A DNA stretch of 64,000 nt, from contig NC_065576.1 in assembly GCF_937616625.2 (NCBI RefSeq), positions 31,708,628-31,772,627 of the forward strand. The letters are read 5' to 3'. The position numbers and the translations under genes are program-made. The notes under the pieces were generated by a model. It was not told the origin of the DNA, ran no database searches, and was given only the letters and a program-made list of their open reading frames with translations. This DNA comes from Mercurialis annua (lineage: Eukaryota; Streptophyta; Magnoliopsida; Malpighiales; Euphorbiaceae). Shown here in pieces: positions 1-11,807 of the stretch; the stretch's first letter is position 1; each line of letters starts with the position of its first letter.

Positions 1-2903
1 AAAAAATCCTCAAATGCATACTCTAAACTGACACAATTCGTAAATCCGAACTAAACCTCGAGTGCAACCTTATAACCATAGTTCCTATTTACCAAATACT
101 GATACTCCAACAAAATTGAATAAATCCTTACAAAGCAACTTCTCCTAAATCACCACCGTCGTCACAGAGTATTTGTCTAGTTTTCAACCAAATAAAAATT
201 TCAAAACCGTTTGAAATTTAATAACTTTTTAAACACCGTTTTCACAATATAACTCGCGAGTTTATAACAAAACATTTTTCTTGAAAAGTCTCACTGATAA
301 AATTTATTTTACATAATTGTGCGCCAGGGTGATGACAGCTCTCATCCCCAAAAAGTTGCATCCAACCCTAATAATTTAATATCGTGATGAATGTTCTAAA
401 TGCATGTATCAATTATCTATTTCTCTTTTAATTAGTGATCATACTCAATGCTCAATGCAGTTTCCTATTCGTGGCATTTCAAATGCATGTTCATGACATG
501 TCTGGGCACAATTACGTGATAAAAACATTTCAATTACTTTAACAAGTTAACATTTGAAATCAATTTTCCCTCGAAACATTTTTTAGACATTACATTTTGT
601 GAGACGTGCACTCGTCCATCTTGACATAGTTTCTCATCTCCATTATCCTAGTCCACCAATAGACATCGTCATTAACGAAATAACCGAAATTCAAAAACGA
701 CACCAAATTTACCTAACAACGAATTCCTGCTTAAATCGAATTTAATTTTTTTCCAAAGGCATCAAAAGGTAACACGACCGCCTTCACAGCTCCACTATCA
801 TTTTTAGCATTTCACCGATCCACCTAAAGATAACACCAGTGTATTACTACACTGATCAACTTCGAACACAGTTTCCATATTTTTTTCTTGAATGCCAACA
901 GCCGAAGAATTTTGATACTCAAATTTACACAACGGACACGATCTAGAAAAGCATAACTCTCGAAATTTCACGCACGAGGTAAACACTCACGAGTAGAATT
1001 ATTCCACCGGTGCTGAGTAATACAACTCAAATAACCTTCCTCCAACAAAGATAGATTCTTAAACAGGACCTACTACCGATCTGAAGAGTCGCCTCTCAAA
1101 TTCCTTGATATGAAATTTATCACCTAAAATCTCCAGAGTTCAAATGTTAGTTCCGGCTAAACTATTTAGAACATCGAAACTAATCGCAGAGTCGAAATAA
1201 AGGTTTGAATCGCACATCAACACCAACGCCCAAAGTTAAGCCAAAGAAAGATTAGCGAGAAATACCCTCACGTGATACTCCACACAATGAGGCCAACGAG
1301 GACAACACTGATATGGCTTAACTTAAACAAACATGAGAGACATAAATAATAACACAGTAACGTAGGTTATGAATTTTCACATGACCGAAAACCACTCAAG
1401 CATTTTGCAATAAAACAAATAATACCAATCGAATTGAACATGTAATATTTTATTTGATATCATGTTTCTACTGACATGATAATAAAACTCAAACAATCAA
1501 ATATGATAACATTGTTATATCATATAACAGCAAGCTCATAGCGCCAAATTAGATCAAAATAAAAAAAATTACTGACCAAAAATATTTAGCAAAACCCATT
1601 TCGGAAGGTAAAATTTACAAAATAGATTTCAAGTTAAAGTCGAGCCCCACAGTTTTAATTTTTTTTTCGGAAAACCTCCTTACAAAACTATGGTTAAAAA
1701 TTTGTTTCCGTATGCCTCAAATTAAAACCACCGAGTTAGCCAAGTAATTACAACTTCTAAGCTCAACTCCAAATTTAGGTGACCCAAGTCAAACCAATTA
1801 CATTTGTAAAATGTATACAAACATTTTCAATCCGGAAAAACGCATTTCAAAACAAATCTCATTATTTTCAAAAATAAGAAGCTCGACGTCACCCAAAAAC
1901 AACATCAGACTCATCACCCAAGTGAGAAAACAATTTTTCTTTAACAACCTTTTCAGAAACACAAGCTTCAATCAAAATTAGCAAATCGAGCACAATACCA
2001 ACAACACTAAGGTGTTGAAAACTACAAAATGGTAAAATCACAAAAGTTATCTTAAATCGTCAAATCAGTATCGCCTTTTAAATATATAATTTTATTTTAA
2101 AACGACCATTTTGAAAAACACTAAGCTAGACGTAATATTTGAAATTGCAGAATACGAAAAATTCATTTTATTTCAAAAGAACATGCCTTTTTCAATCCTT
2201 AGTCAAATATAAAATTTTGAAATACATGAATTTCATTTTACTGGTAAGATACTAAAAATAATATTTTAGGGTGTCGTGTCCAGACTACCCGTTTGACTTT
2301 TTGCGTCAAAACACCAGTTAGGCAAAAATAATTTCATTAAGGAACTTTTAAAACCAATTCATGGTCATCAACATAATCCACAAAACGTGATAAAGATTTT
2401 TCGGTCAAAAATCACTTAAATCCAAAACAATGCCAAAGCCTAACAAAATATTACATTTAGAAATCAAAACTCACGGCCAAGGCCAGAGGTACTCACAAAA
2501 TAATTCAACGTCAACTATTTTATTAAGGGCATAAAAGACAGAATACTATCACCCAGTAAAACGCATCAACAACATGATAAGAAAAAATACCATCATGCCC
2601 AAGCATGAACTAATGAAAATTACCAGAATAAGATTTTCTGAGAAATCAAAAGCAATTAAAATCACCCAAGTGAAACAGCATCAACAGCAAAATTATTAGC
2701 ATCAAATCAAGACATAAAAATGACTGACTCGACACATTCCTATCGGTGTAGGCAGAAAATTTAAAATTAATGGATGACGTTTCAAAAGATAAGACACGAA
2801 TCCTAATTCCGCAGTAGTATCTATGACTCAATAATAGCTTAACAGAGTAAACACATAGCATGCAAATGGCCTTGGTTTGAAACCAAAGCTCTGATACCAA
2901 GTT
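1..2903 (-). mobile_element. Internal region of a minus-strand Gypsy element (5' part only)
   Basis: This stretch lies directly downstream, on the minus strand, of a 5' LTR and its primer-binding site, so it is the leader and start of the internal domain of a Ty3/Gypsy element that continues beyond base 1. No open frame longer than about 90 codons is present and I recognise no gag, protease or polymerase motif. It is therefore either a long untranslated leader or the inside of a non-autonomous element like the one at 41944-51629. No host gene is visible here. Confidence 0.7.
2888..2899 (-). other. Primer-binding site (initiator tRNA-Met type)
   Basis: On the minus strand the LTR end CGTGACA is followed after four bases by TGGTATCAGAGC. 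This is the standard plant retroelement site complementary to the 3' end of initiator tRNA-Met, where minus-strand DNA synthesis is primed. It fixes the element's orientation and shows that 2904-6022 is a 5' LTR and not a solo LTR. Confidence 0.9.
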
Positions 2904-5900
2904 TGTCACGACCCAATTTCATGGATCGCGACCGGCGCTAGGGTGGTATGGTTGTACCAAAACCCGTAGCAAGTCTTGCGAAAAACAACCAATCATATAA
3001 ACCTGCAGAAAATCCAATGCTCGGGGGCAACCGAGACTCAACTTAAACTAGCAGTTTATATAATAATATTTCCATTAAATAATAAATAACCAGAGTTTTA
3101 ATATGTCAAAGCATAAAATAAGCAAGTCAGACCCAATCCGACAACAACTATGATAATATAGACTTCTATTTTACTACTGCGGTCTAAGAATAAAAATTAG
3201 TTTGACAATTTGTTAAAATGAAATAAACCTCCGAGGAATAAAGAATCGGAGATCAGTAGACTCGCTCAAAATAATAAACCTGGAAAATGGGAAAACAACG
3301 GGGTCAGATATACTGAGATGAGTTTGCAATACTATTTACATTTATTAAGTTTAAAACCCTTAAATCAAAACATTTTATACTAATATAATATGATTATGGA
3401 AAACAGTATTGAAATGATCCCAGCGTAAGTATGACATAGCATACTGAAAAATCCAAAGTGGACGGGAACAAATCCTCGTCATATATATATATACCAGCGT
3501 AAGCAAGACTTTAGTCTGTCGATTCCCAGAGTACTTACCGGTGCACACAGTCTCGATACAACCTATCGAGTAGCTCGTTTCAATCCAGATCCATAATCGC
3601 TTAAAACAGTTCGAAAGCATTTATAATACTAAAATAAATTGCGGTACTTAATAAAGCGGTAAATAGCACTACAAACTCACAGCTTGCTTATCCACGTGAA
3701 TCTTGGCAACTAGCTAACCCTGCGTAGACTCCGAAGCACGAGCAGTCGACGAGTCTAAAACAATATATAAGTTAAAATCCATACAACTCCTAACTCTAAG
3801 AATACTAAACACCACATAGGACAAGCACAATACCGAGTCAAGCATAAACGTAGCCAGAATAGAATGAACAATTAATCACGTAATGACCCGAGTCAAAAGT
3901 GAACCACAACGAGTAACACATTACGCAAATAAATAAATAAGCCAAGTCTATTGGGTTTCCGCTTTAAAATTTGTTCCGAAAAGTATTACTTAAATAATAA
4001 ATAAATAATAACTTAAATCAATTTACTCAAATATAGGGTTAGCCGAGTTACCAATAACTACCAAGCTACCTCACATGTCGGTGACCCAAGTCTAACTCGA
4101 CCCAAAATATTTTATCAAAATATAAACCAGAGTTTATAATTCCCAAAATCACTTTGATAAAATAAGTATAATCATACCCAATTATAAACCATAGTTTATA
4201 ATTATAAAATCAACTTGATAAAATAATAAATCAATATTTAAAACGGAACCCAATAACTTTAACCTCAAGTAACCCAAGTTACAATCGAAAACTTAATCAA
4301 ATAAGTTTTAAAAACGTTTAAGGACTAAATTGTAATTTAGCCAAAATGACATACCAAAAAGATATTTAAAATCAAATATACTTACTCAGGTAATTATATT
4401 AATTTAGATTATAAAATAATCATCATTTTTAATTTGATAAATTATATAACGAAATCCAAAAGTTAAAATATAATTTAATCACGTTGGCACACCAAGTCAA
4501 TATTTAAAATAAATTACAATTACCCAAGTAATTATCCGATAAAAAGTTTATAAAATAAATATTTTTTTTTAAAATATAATAATCCAAAAACAATTTGAAT
4601 TATAATCGATATTAATTTTTTTTTAGACTTGAATTACGTTATCAAATATCAATTTAGAAATCTAGACGATATTCGAAAGTCCAGTTTTAAAACCGATATA
4701 TAACAATTTAATAGCTTAAAATAGAGACCCAACCAAATACTATGAATTAATTGTTGGCTCAACAAATTTGAAATTTGTTTCTATCGCCTAATATAAACCA
4801 AAAGCAGTAAAACCAAAAGGAATTATTAAATAAAAATATAATCAGCCAACACTCTTATTACTTTAGTTTGCATCCCTCAAAATCCGAACCAAACACAATC
4901 ACAGGTCAAATAATTGATGTCAAACCAACAAATTTTAATTTAAGATGATAAAATATTAATAATGATGAACATAAACTAAACATTACTTGGGACCACAAAA
5001 TAGCATATTATCCTCCATTAATCATCGACTAAGGCATGCGAATAAGCATTAAAAAATCAAACAAGAAGAAACCAAACCCAGCACTTAGCAACCAAGAGTA
5101 ATTCCAATGCATCAAAACAACGTAAGGAAATCAATGAACCCTAGCAGTAACTTCACCAAAAACCAACAAGATGAAAATCCAAACAATAAGAATGAATTCC
5201 TGCAATGACAATCAAAAGCTTCCCTAGCACACTGGTGAAGAAACGAATCGAGAAGAAGCAAATAATTTCACGGCATAAACCCCAAGAACAAACAACAGCT
5301 TAAGAATTTTAAAAAAACCGATAAAATGACGATACTTAATACGAAGAGATTAACGTACCATTTTAACGATTTCAAAGTATAGAATTGTAGATAATGACGA
5401 ATACCGATGTAACCAGCAATGGTTTGATGCTAAACGACGGAGATACGAATTAGAAACGGCAAAAGCGATAACGAACGGAACAGCGAGAAAAGTGATGAGA
5501 AGCTTACCGGGTTGAAACGAAAGAATGGGATGATGAAGGCGATATCTCAGAATGTTTCAGAGCGTATGGCGGCTAGGGTTTTGTTTAAAAACAAAATAAA
5601 GAAAATAGGTTTACAAAAGATAAAACATAAGCATATATATATACGAAGAAGAAGAAGATGAGTCTGCAACTCTTTTATGTAACTAATTGTATTGGACTTA
5701 AAGAAATGGGCATCTCATGCTATTAATAGAAAACATGGGCCAAAGTTATGTGGATAATAATAAAAAAATTAGACATGGGGTTTTTATTTATGCATGAATG
5801 GATTCTATCCAGTTATTATTATTATTATTATTTTATATAAATAATATGCTTGCCAAAATTTATTACTACAAACCGAACACGAATCGAAGCACGACCGAGT

Positions 5901-6022
5901 CAACGAACGATTCAATAAAATTAAATATATAAATAATAATAATAAACTACACAGTTTGACGGAATGAAAAAAATTAAAATTAATTTTTTTTTTTAAAATA
6001 TTCAAAAATACGGGATATTACA
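2904..6022 (-). repeat. 5' LTR of a Gypsy element, about 3.1 kb
   Basis: Read on the minus strand the repeat begins TGTAATATCCCG (ending at plus-strand base 6022) and ends GGGTCGTGACA-like at 2904. The same start and the same 3' tail occur at 56172 and 59251, so this is the same LTR family. The 3119-bp length is large but within the range of plant chromovirus-type Gypsy LTRs. It interrupts the gag of another element at 6023. The second LTR and the other copy of the target duplication lie outside the window. ORFs inside it are short and without family motifs. Confidence 0.88.
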
Positions 6023-6580
6023 GTTTCTTTCTTCATTTCCTCCTTCGTTTCTGGGCTCTTTCCTTCTGTCACTTCTTCCTTTGGTTGGCTCCTATCGGCT
6101 TGGATTTGTATTTTCGGTTCTCCCTCTTCTTCTGGTGGCAGTTGGGCTAAAGTTTTCCCTTAGAATTTTCATTATTTCATCATGTCTGTCATTTGTTCTT
6201 TTGGCTTCACTGGCCAACCTATCCAGATTTGCTTGGACAGATTTCAGCACTTTTTTCAGCATATCGTTGTATAGATCTTGCGCTGCCATGTCTGGCGTCA
6301 GCTCTTAGATTGAAAGCAATTGGGTTACTTCCTCTCATCGGATTAGTCTGGTACTGGGGGTAGAAAAGGAAGTTCCTCGGGTATCACTTTTCCCAGCAGA
6401 GCTATACAGCCCATCTTCAGCGACGTTGATTATTTCCGGCGTGTTTTTAGGATCCATTGGTTGTTTGTCTTTCTGGTTCATTCCTTCAGAAGTCATCTTC
6501 TTCAATGAAATTTGTTTGAGTTCAGAAAAATTCCTTCGAGTTTGAAGTTTAGATAAGCTTTTCCCACAGATGGCGCCAAT
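6023..6580 (-). pseudogene. Gag N-terminus of a Tat/Ogre-like element, truncated
   Basis: On the minus strand a gag-like frame starts at about 6496 and is homologous to the gag start at 51725 and to the part at 41774-40953 of the larger element. Shared segments include ASEAKRTN and KILRENFSPTA. The frame here is broken by stops between 6300 and 6370 and is cut at 6023 by the Gypsy LTR. The bases next to the LTR (6555-6580) read, on the minus strand, as a TGGCGCC-type primer-binding site followed by TCTGTGGGAA, as expected for this lineage. It cannot make protein. Confidence 0.8.
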
Positions 6581-7723
6581 TGATGGAGTCTGCCTTCTGA
6601 ACCGGTGAATGTACTTGCAAAACAGAGTAGAAGCTAACCGGACGATGGTTTTCCGATTAACTCTTCGATGCTAAAGTCAGTTTAGAGCTTTGAACTGCGT
6701 TTTGAGTATATCAATGTAATTGTGTTTTTAATTATAGTAGATAATCGCATACCTAATAGTGTTGTAGTAGGAAAGTGAATCCTACTCTGTAGGGATTAGC
6801 CCCGATTTGGTGTAGTCCACCTTACTCGGACATTAGTTCTATTTAGGAACGTCTTCCTAAATAGTCTCCTCTTCCTAAGTTATAGCTTATCTTCCTAAGT
6901 TGGAGTTTGTATCTAAATAGGAAGGTATTTCAAGATAATGTAGTAGATCTGGCGATATATCCGGATTCCAGGATCAGCGCGCTTTGGCCGAGTTGTAAGG
7001 GATTCGGTCTTCGTCTTGTTGAATGATATAATGGCGAATCCTATGGATTCGGCCGTCTTCCTTATATGCATTGTTCTTCTAATGGGAGTCCGGTATCACC
7101 TGAGAGTAGGGTTGTGCGTTCGGTTAGTTCGGTCGGTTCGGTCACCGAACCAAATAAACCGAACACCGAAGTTTGGTAAAAATCCCAAACCGAACCGGAC
7201 CGAATTTTTTGGCTTATACTAAACCGAACGGAAAAGTTCGGTTTGGTTCAGTTCGGTGAAAAACCGAAATTTTTTACTTTCTTCATTTTTTAATTTTTTT
7301 ATCATAAAATAAATTCTAATACTAAATAATAAGTGTCTAATAAATATTTTTATATATTTATTAGCATAATTATATGTTGTATGAAATTTATTAACTTATA
7401 TATCAACTATAATTAAAATATTAAAACAAAAAAATATAAATTTACATATATTTATATATTTTTTTATTTTTTATTTAATTGTTCGGTTTTTCGGTTTTTT
7501 CAGTTTTTAAAATGCTCAAACCGAACCGGAAACCGAACATCAAACTTTTATCTAATTACAAACCAAACCAAACCATAGTGACAAAAAACCGAACCATAAT
7601 TGTAATTTCGGTTTGGTTCGGTGAAACGGTTCAGTTTGGTTCGATTTTTGCACAGCCCTACCTGAGAGTGGATCTCCTGTGACTCGGCTCCATTATAATT
7701 AGGGTAGAATTCAGTATCCATCA
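6581..7723 (-). repeat. 5' LTR of a Tat/Ogre-like element carrying a MITE
   Basis: Plus-strand ends are TGATGGAGTCTG at 6581 and TATCCATCA at 7723. The whole LTR is homologous to 35911-36505 and 51810-52398. Without the inserted 554-bp MITE and its extra 8-bp duplication it is about 581 bp, matching the 589-595 bp of the other two copies. It is clearly more diverged from them than they are from each other. The primer-binding site on its left side makes it the 5' LTR of a minus-strand element. Confidence 0.9.
7107..7660. mobile_element. hAT-type MITE, 554 bp
   Basis: The element begins TAGGGTTGTGC and ends with the inverted form GCACAGCCCTA. It is flanked by the perfect 8-bp duplication CCTGAGAG (7099-7106 and 7661-7668). 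Eight-base duplications with (T/C)AGGG ends are characteristic of hAT transposons. Homologous LTRs at 36440 and 52335 hold a single copy of this site, so they are natural empty sites. The interior has many copies of CGGTTCGGT-like motifs near both ends and is AT-rich in the middle. It encodes no transposase. Confidence 0.92.
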
Positions 7724-8530
7724 ATAATTATAAATTGTATTTAAATATAAAATATCAAATAATTATTGAAATAGTAGTTAATTAGAAGTAGTATATCTTA
7801 TTAATATAGAATATAAATAGAAAATATCAAGTAATAGTTAAATTAGTAATTTATTAAAATTAGTTTATCTTAATTAAAATTTTAGATGATTAGATAACAA
7901 TTAAAGTAATAATTATTAAATATTAAAATAGTCTATTTTAATTAGTACTGTAGACAATTATCTTAATATGGTATTATAAGTAGTTTATTTTAATTAGTAC
8001 TCTAACTCTAATTAACTTTAATAATTATCTCAATAGTTTTTTAATTAGTAATTATATTTCATAAAGTAAAGAAGATAATTCAAATACATGTAAAACAATA
8101 CTAATTACATCTTGAAAACAATCAGATACACTGCTTAAACAGATAAATACACCACTAAAACAGCACTGATATGTCTCATAACCATCTTAGATATATAATA
8201 CATCTTAGATATATAATTAATAAATATTACATAAGAAATGAAATCTTTGAAACAAATTAAATACATTTTCAAAATATTTCAGATACATCTCGAAAATAAT
8301 TCATATACATTTTCCGAAAATAAGACAACTCAATTAACTTTTTGGAAAGAAAAAACATTATCGAAATCCTCAACAAAAGATAAAATAAAAAAGAAAAATC
8401 AGCAACCAATAATAGAACAATAAAAATCACAAAATGTATACAAAATGCATAAACAATACATATCTAAAATAATATTGAAAATATATCCAATATGTATATA
8501 CGATATATCAACGGTGCATCTATACTATAT

Positions 8531-8619
<89 letters not shown>

Positions 8620-8769
8620 GTGATATATACACGGAAAAACAAAAATAAAAATAATATAATACATTCATTAAACAATAACAATTTTTTATTTTGTGAAAGA
8701 AATGAATTTTAAAAATAATTTAATTATATTTCAAAAATATGATAGATATATCTTAAAAATAGCTAAGAT
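7724..8769. other. AT-rich intergenic stretch with a TA microsatellite
   Basis: No coding sequence or recognisable element is seen. The stretch holds repetitive ATTAATTAG- and AGATACAT-like words and a long (TA)n tract. Frames of tyrosine-isoleucine repeats here are artefacts of that tract. Confidence 0.7.
8533..8616. repeat. (TA)n microsatellite
   Basis: An almost pure run of about 42 TA dinucleotides. Similar but shorter tracts lie at 56116-56163 and about 61824-61863. Confidence 0.95.
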
Positions 8770-9935
8770 TGTAATACCCCAAAATATTTTAAGGTAATTA
8801 AATCGTGCCACGTGTCGTGATATCCGATAAATTAAATCAAGGAGAATTTAATTTAATTATATCGGGAATTTAGAATAAATTTTAATAAGTCAATTAGCGG
8901 GATTTGAGGATTTGACTTTGAAAATTAATATAAAATAAATTATAAATCCCGTAATGGATTTTATTTCACCAAAGTCCGCGAAATAATATATAGTATTTGT
9001 GAGAAAAGTTTCGAGTTGATCGGAGATCGTTTAAAATTTGGACGCGGATAGTTTTTGGGCTAAATTGTAACTTTTGAAAAGTTTCAAGGACTAAAGTGCA
9101 AATTATCCGTTATATATATATATGTTTTCCTTCAATTGAAGGATCCAGATCCTTCATTCTTCAACTTCTTCTCCTTTCTCATTTCTTCGACGAAGGTTTA
9201 CTGTCCGTCGCGCGGTTTCCGTTTCTCGTCCGTTTCCGACGTTTAATAGCTCAAAACGATCGTATTTCAGTGGCGTATCACGGTAAGCTTGACGTTTTCT
9301 CGTATAAACGGATATATTTTGAGTTATATCGATTCAAAGTTTTAGGCTACGAAACGATTTTATCGTTTTATCGATTATAGGATTGATATATAGCGTTTTG
9401 AGCTAAGAATACGCGTTTTGGTTGAGTTTGGAGCGTTTTGACGTATGTAGCAGGTCGGAAACCCCGGAAATCGATTCCGGGGGATCGTGCACGTATGGTG
9501 CACGGATGTGCACCATCAATGGTGCACGAACGTGCACCAAGGTGCACGAACGTGCACCAATACGTGGTGCACGACCGTGCACCAATACGTGGTGCACGAC
9601 CGTCCAGCACCGAGGTGCACGATCGTGCACCCCCCTGCACGAACGTGCACCCTCCGACCCTCGCACCCCGATTTGTATTGTTTAATGTTCGTTAGTATAC
9701 GCGAGTCAAGATTGAAAATCAATTGAAAACAATTAGGTATCGATTGATGTTAGCAGTTAACCTAATGAGGTTAAACGAGAATTGAATTAGAAATGATATA
9801 TGATCCGTAAACAAATTAGATACTGTTTATCGGAATATACGTGAGAAGCACGACGATTAGTGAAAGTAAAACGTGTCGAGTCTCGAGTCTAGAGTCAATC
9901 TTAGAATAGGATTCTAATACAAGTCAAATGTTTTA
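8770..9935 (+). repeat. Truncated Gypsy LTR (5' part)
   Basis: The stretch starts with TGTAATACCCC, the start typical of the Gypsy LTRs in this window (compare 31807). It also has the same internal landmark as 31807-35038: a short CCCGG...TTCCGGGG segment followed by a palindrome array. The 3' half, including the conserved GGGTCGTGACA tail, is missing, and the similarity stops near an A-tract at about 9935. The right boundary is approximate. It may have truncated a minus-strand gene whose 5' end remains at 9936-10200. Confidence 0.65.
9485..9652. repeat. Dense GTGCAC palindrome array
   Basis: At least thirteen exact GTGCAC hexamers occur in about 165 bp. They alternate between GGTGCACG and CGTGCACC contexts, so adjacent pairs form near-perfect palindromes of about 18 bp. 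The array keeps several reading frames open at once, so the 80-90-codon ORFs here on both strands are by-products and not genes. Confidence 0.9.
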
Positions 9936-11570
9936 AAAAAAAACTGTTTTAGATCCGGCGAGGCAAGAAGCAGCTGGATCAGTAGTTCGGGAAGTTTGAC
10001 GTTCTAAAACCATTAGATAAATGGAGCACTGGTTCTGCTTTGATTGAATCAATAGATTGCAGAAATTATTGCCTGAGCAAACGCGAGAAACAAGAAAAGG
10101 AAATTGAAAATCGAAGAAGAAGAGGAGAGTAAAAAGTGCCATTACATGTGGCAATTAGAAAATAAATGGGTATAAAAAGTAGTAATTTGGCCAGCTCATC
10201 TATTTAATGTAAATATATTTAAGAAACCCTAACAGTGTATTGGTATTAACAAAAAAGGACCTCTCCCTTTATGTGTTACTAGTTCCGTTTTTTTACCTTG
10301 CCATGATAATATTATGTAATGTTATTGATACAGTTTTGATAATAATATGATAAACTTATGATAAAGGTTAGATAAATTACGTAAACTATTTTTTGCATTA
10401 TATGGCTATGATATTGGGACGCTGTACTTGTTGTAGTACACTATTTCGTCACGTTCCTATTACAGCAAGGATTTGTGTATCCTGGTCGGACAAGGAAGTA
10501 CACATAGTAGAGGGACAAGAAAAAACTATAAATATACATTGCGTTTATGTTAGGGCTCCACACAAATTATTTGACCATTAAGGTTAAAGAAAGAGGTAAA
10601 GAAATTTAAGTTTAAAAAGTAAAAAAAAAGTAAATCAAATTTTTAAGTGAGACATTAAAAATAACAATAGAACTTTATGAATAGAATACCAAAAATATTA
10701 TTTTTGAAAGTCGTTCGAGAAATAACTCTACAAAAATAAGTATGGTTGATTGCATATATATAATAAATTTAATAAATTATGTATAATTATATAAAAAAAT
10801 TGCAATCTAATTCGTCAGCCCAAAATTCAAAATCTCTAAAGAATCGAAATATCGAATTTATTTGTAAATACACATTAAAAAAGTCAGTATTATATGACAT
10901 TAAAATATAAGTGAGTCAAACATAAACATGATCTGTTTATTATCAGAATTTATCAATATTTATCATATGAAAAATAGTATAAATACTTTGTATTTCAAAT
11001 CATCCTTACAAAAGACCAAAACAAATATGAGTGGCTGTCTATGCGGTAATCATAATAAAAAATATCTATTTTATTATCAACCATAAAAGAACATGAAACA
11101 CAAATAAATTAATTTGATGAATATCTTAAAGATACCGATAATTATGGTATTTGATATATATTTCATTACGAAAAAAATCTACGTGAAATCTTTTAATCCT
11201 TTATAATAAACAAAGACGAAAAGAAGTCATTGAAAATATAATATGATAAAATTCCAAGACCAAAACTTTATAAAATATAAAAAATATATAATAGATATTT
11301 AATATTTAGAATAGTTGATTATAATTGTTATAATAAAATTTAGTTTATTTACTTTTTATTAGTTTATAGATTATAAATTTATTTTGAACATTTTTTGTAT
11401 CAAAGTCTTTTCAATAAAAATACTATTAAAATTGATTCTGCGCAAATGTGCGGGCATAGGACTAGTTTTAAATAGATGTGAGGAGAAAGAAGAGAATAAA
11501 AAGGTCGCCACATGTCAATTCCACGTGAAAAGGATAGTCAGTCAGACTCAGAAGATAAATGTTGCGCTTT
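9936..11570. other. Intergenic region, possible truncated 5' exon, promoter-like repeat
   Basis: No complete gene is seen. On the minus strand at 10154-9940 there is a pyrimidine-rich leader followed by a short ATG frame that runs into the LTR fragment. It could be the 5' end of a gene cut by that insertion, but nothing identifies it. The segment 10431-10569 is the upstream copy of the IFRD promoter repeat. The remainder (10580-11450) is AT-rich and without recognised content. Confidence 0.45.
10431..10569 (+). repeat. Upstream copy of duplicated promoter segment
   Basis: This segment aligns without gaps to 11571-11709 at a constant offset of 1140 bp, with about 14 differences in 139 bp. It keeps the TATA-like block CTATAAATA at 10526-10534. 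No recognised gene follows it in the next kilobase, so it looks like a stray copy of the promoter of the IFRD gene. Confidence 0.8.
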
Positions 11571-11709
11571 TTGTAGTACACTATTTGGTCACATTCCTAT
11601 TCCAACGAGGATTTGTGTATCCTGGTCGGACGAGGAAATTCATATACTAGACGGACAAGAAAAAACTATAAATATACATTGCGTTTGTGTTAGGGTTTCA
11701 CACAAATTA
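11571..11709 (+). promoter_or_regulatory. Core promoter region of the IFRD gene (duplicated segment)
   Basis: It contains CTATAAATA at 11666-11674, about 135 bp upstream of the start codon at 11808. That places a transcription start near 11700 and leaves a pyrimidine-rich leader of about 100 bases. Plant TATA boxes normally sit 25-35 bp upstream of the start site, so the spacing is sensible. The same segment is found 1140 bp upstream. Confidence 0.6.
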
Positions 11710-11807
11710 ATCTCAAGCTCTACTCTCTTCTTCTTTACTTTTCTTTTTTCCTGCGCTAAAACCCTAAACGCTCTCCAAATACACAGACCACAATTTGCAT
11801 TACAGAG

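Noticed and set aside
8445..8664. Tyr-Ile repeat proteins on both strands
   Set aside because: Translations of the (TA)n microsatellite; no other coding signal.
9368..9726. Five overlapping ORFs of 68-90 codons rich in Cys-Thr or His-Arg repeats
   Set aside because: All are produced by the GTGCAC array, which lacks stop codons in most frames on both strands.
9933..10154. 73-codon minus-strand ORF as a gene
   Set aside because: It has a leader-like pyrimidine-rich start but no recognisable domain and runs into the LTR fragment; mentioned only as a possible truncated exon.
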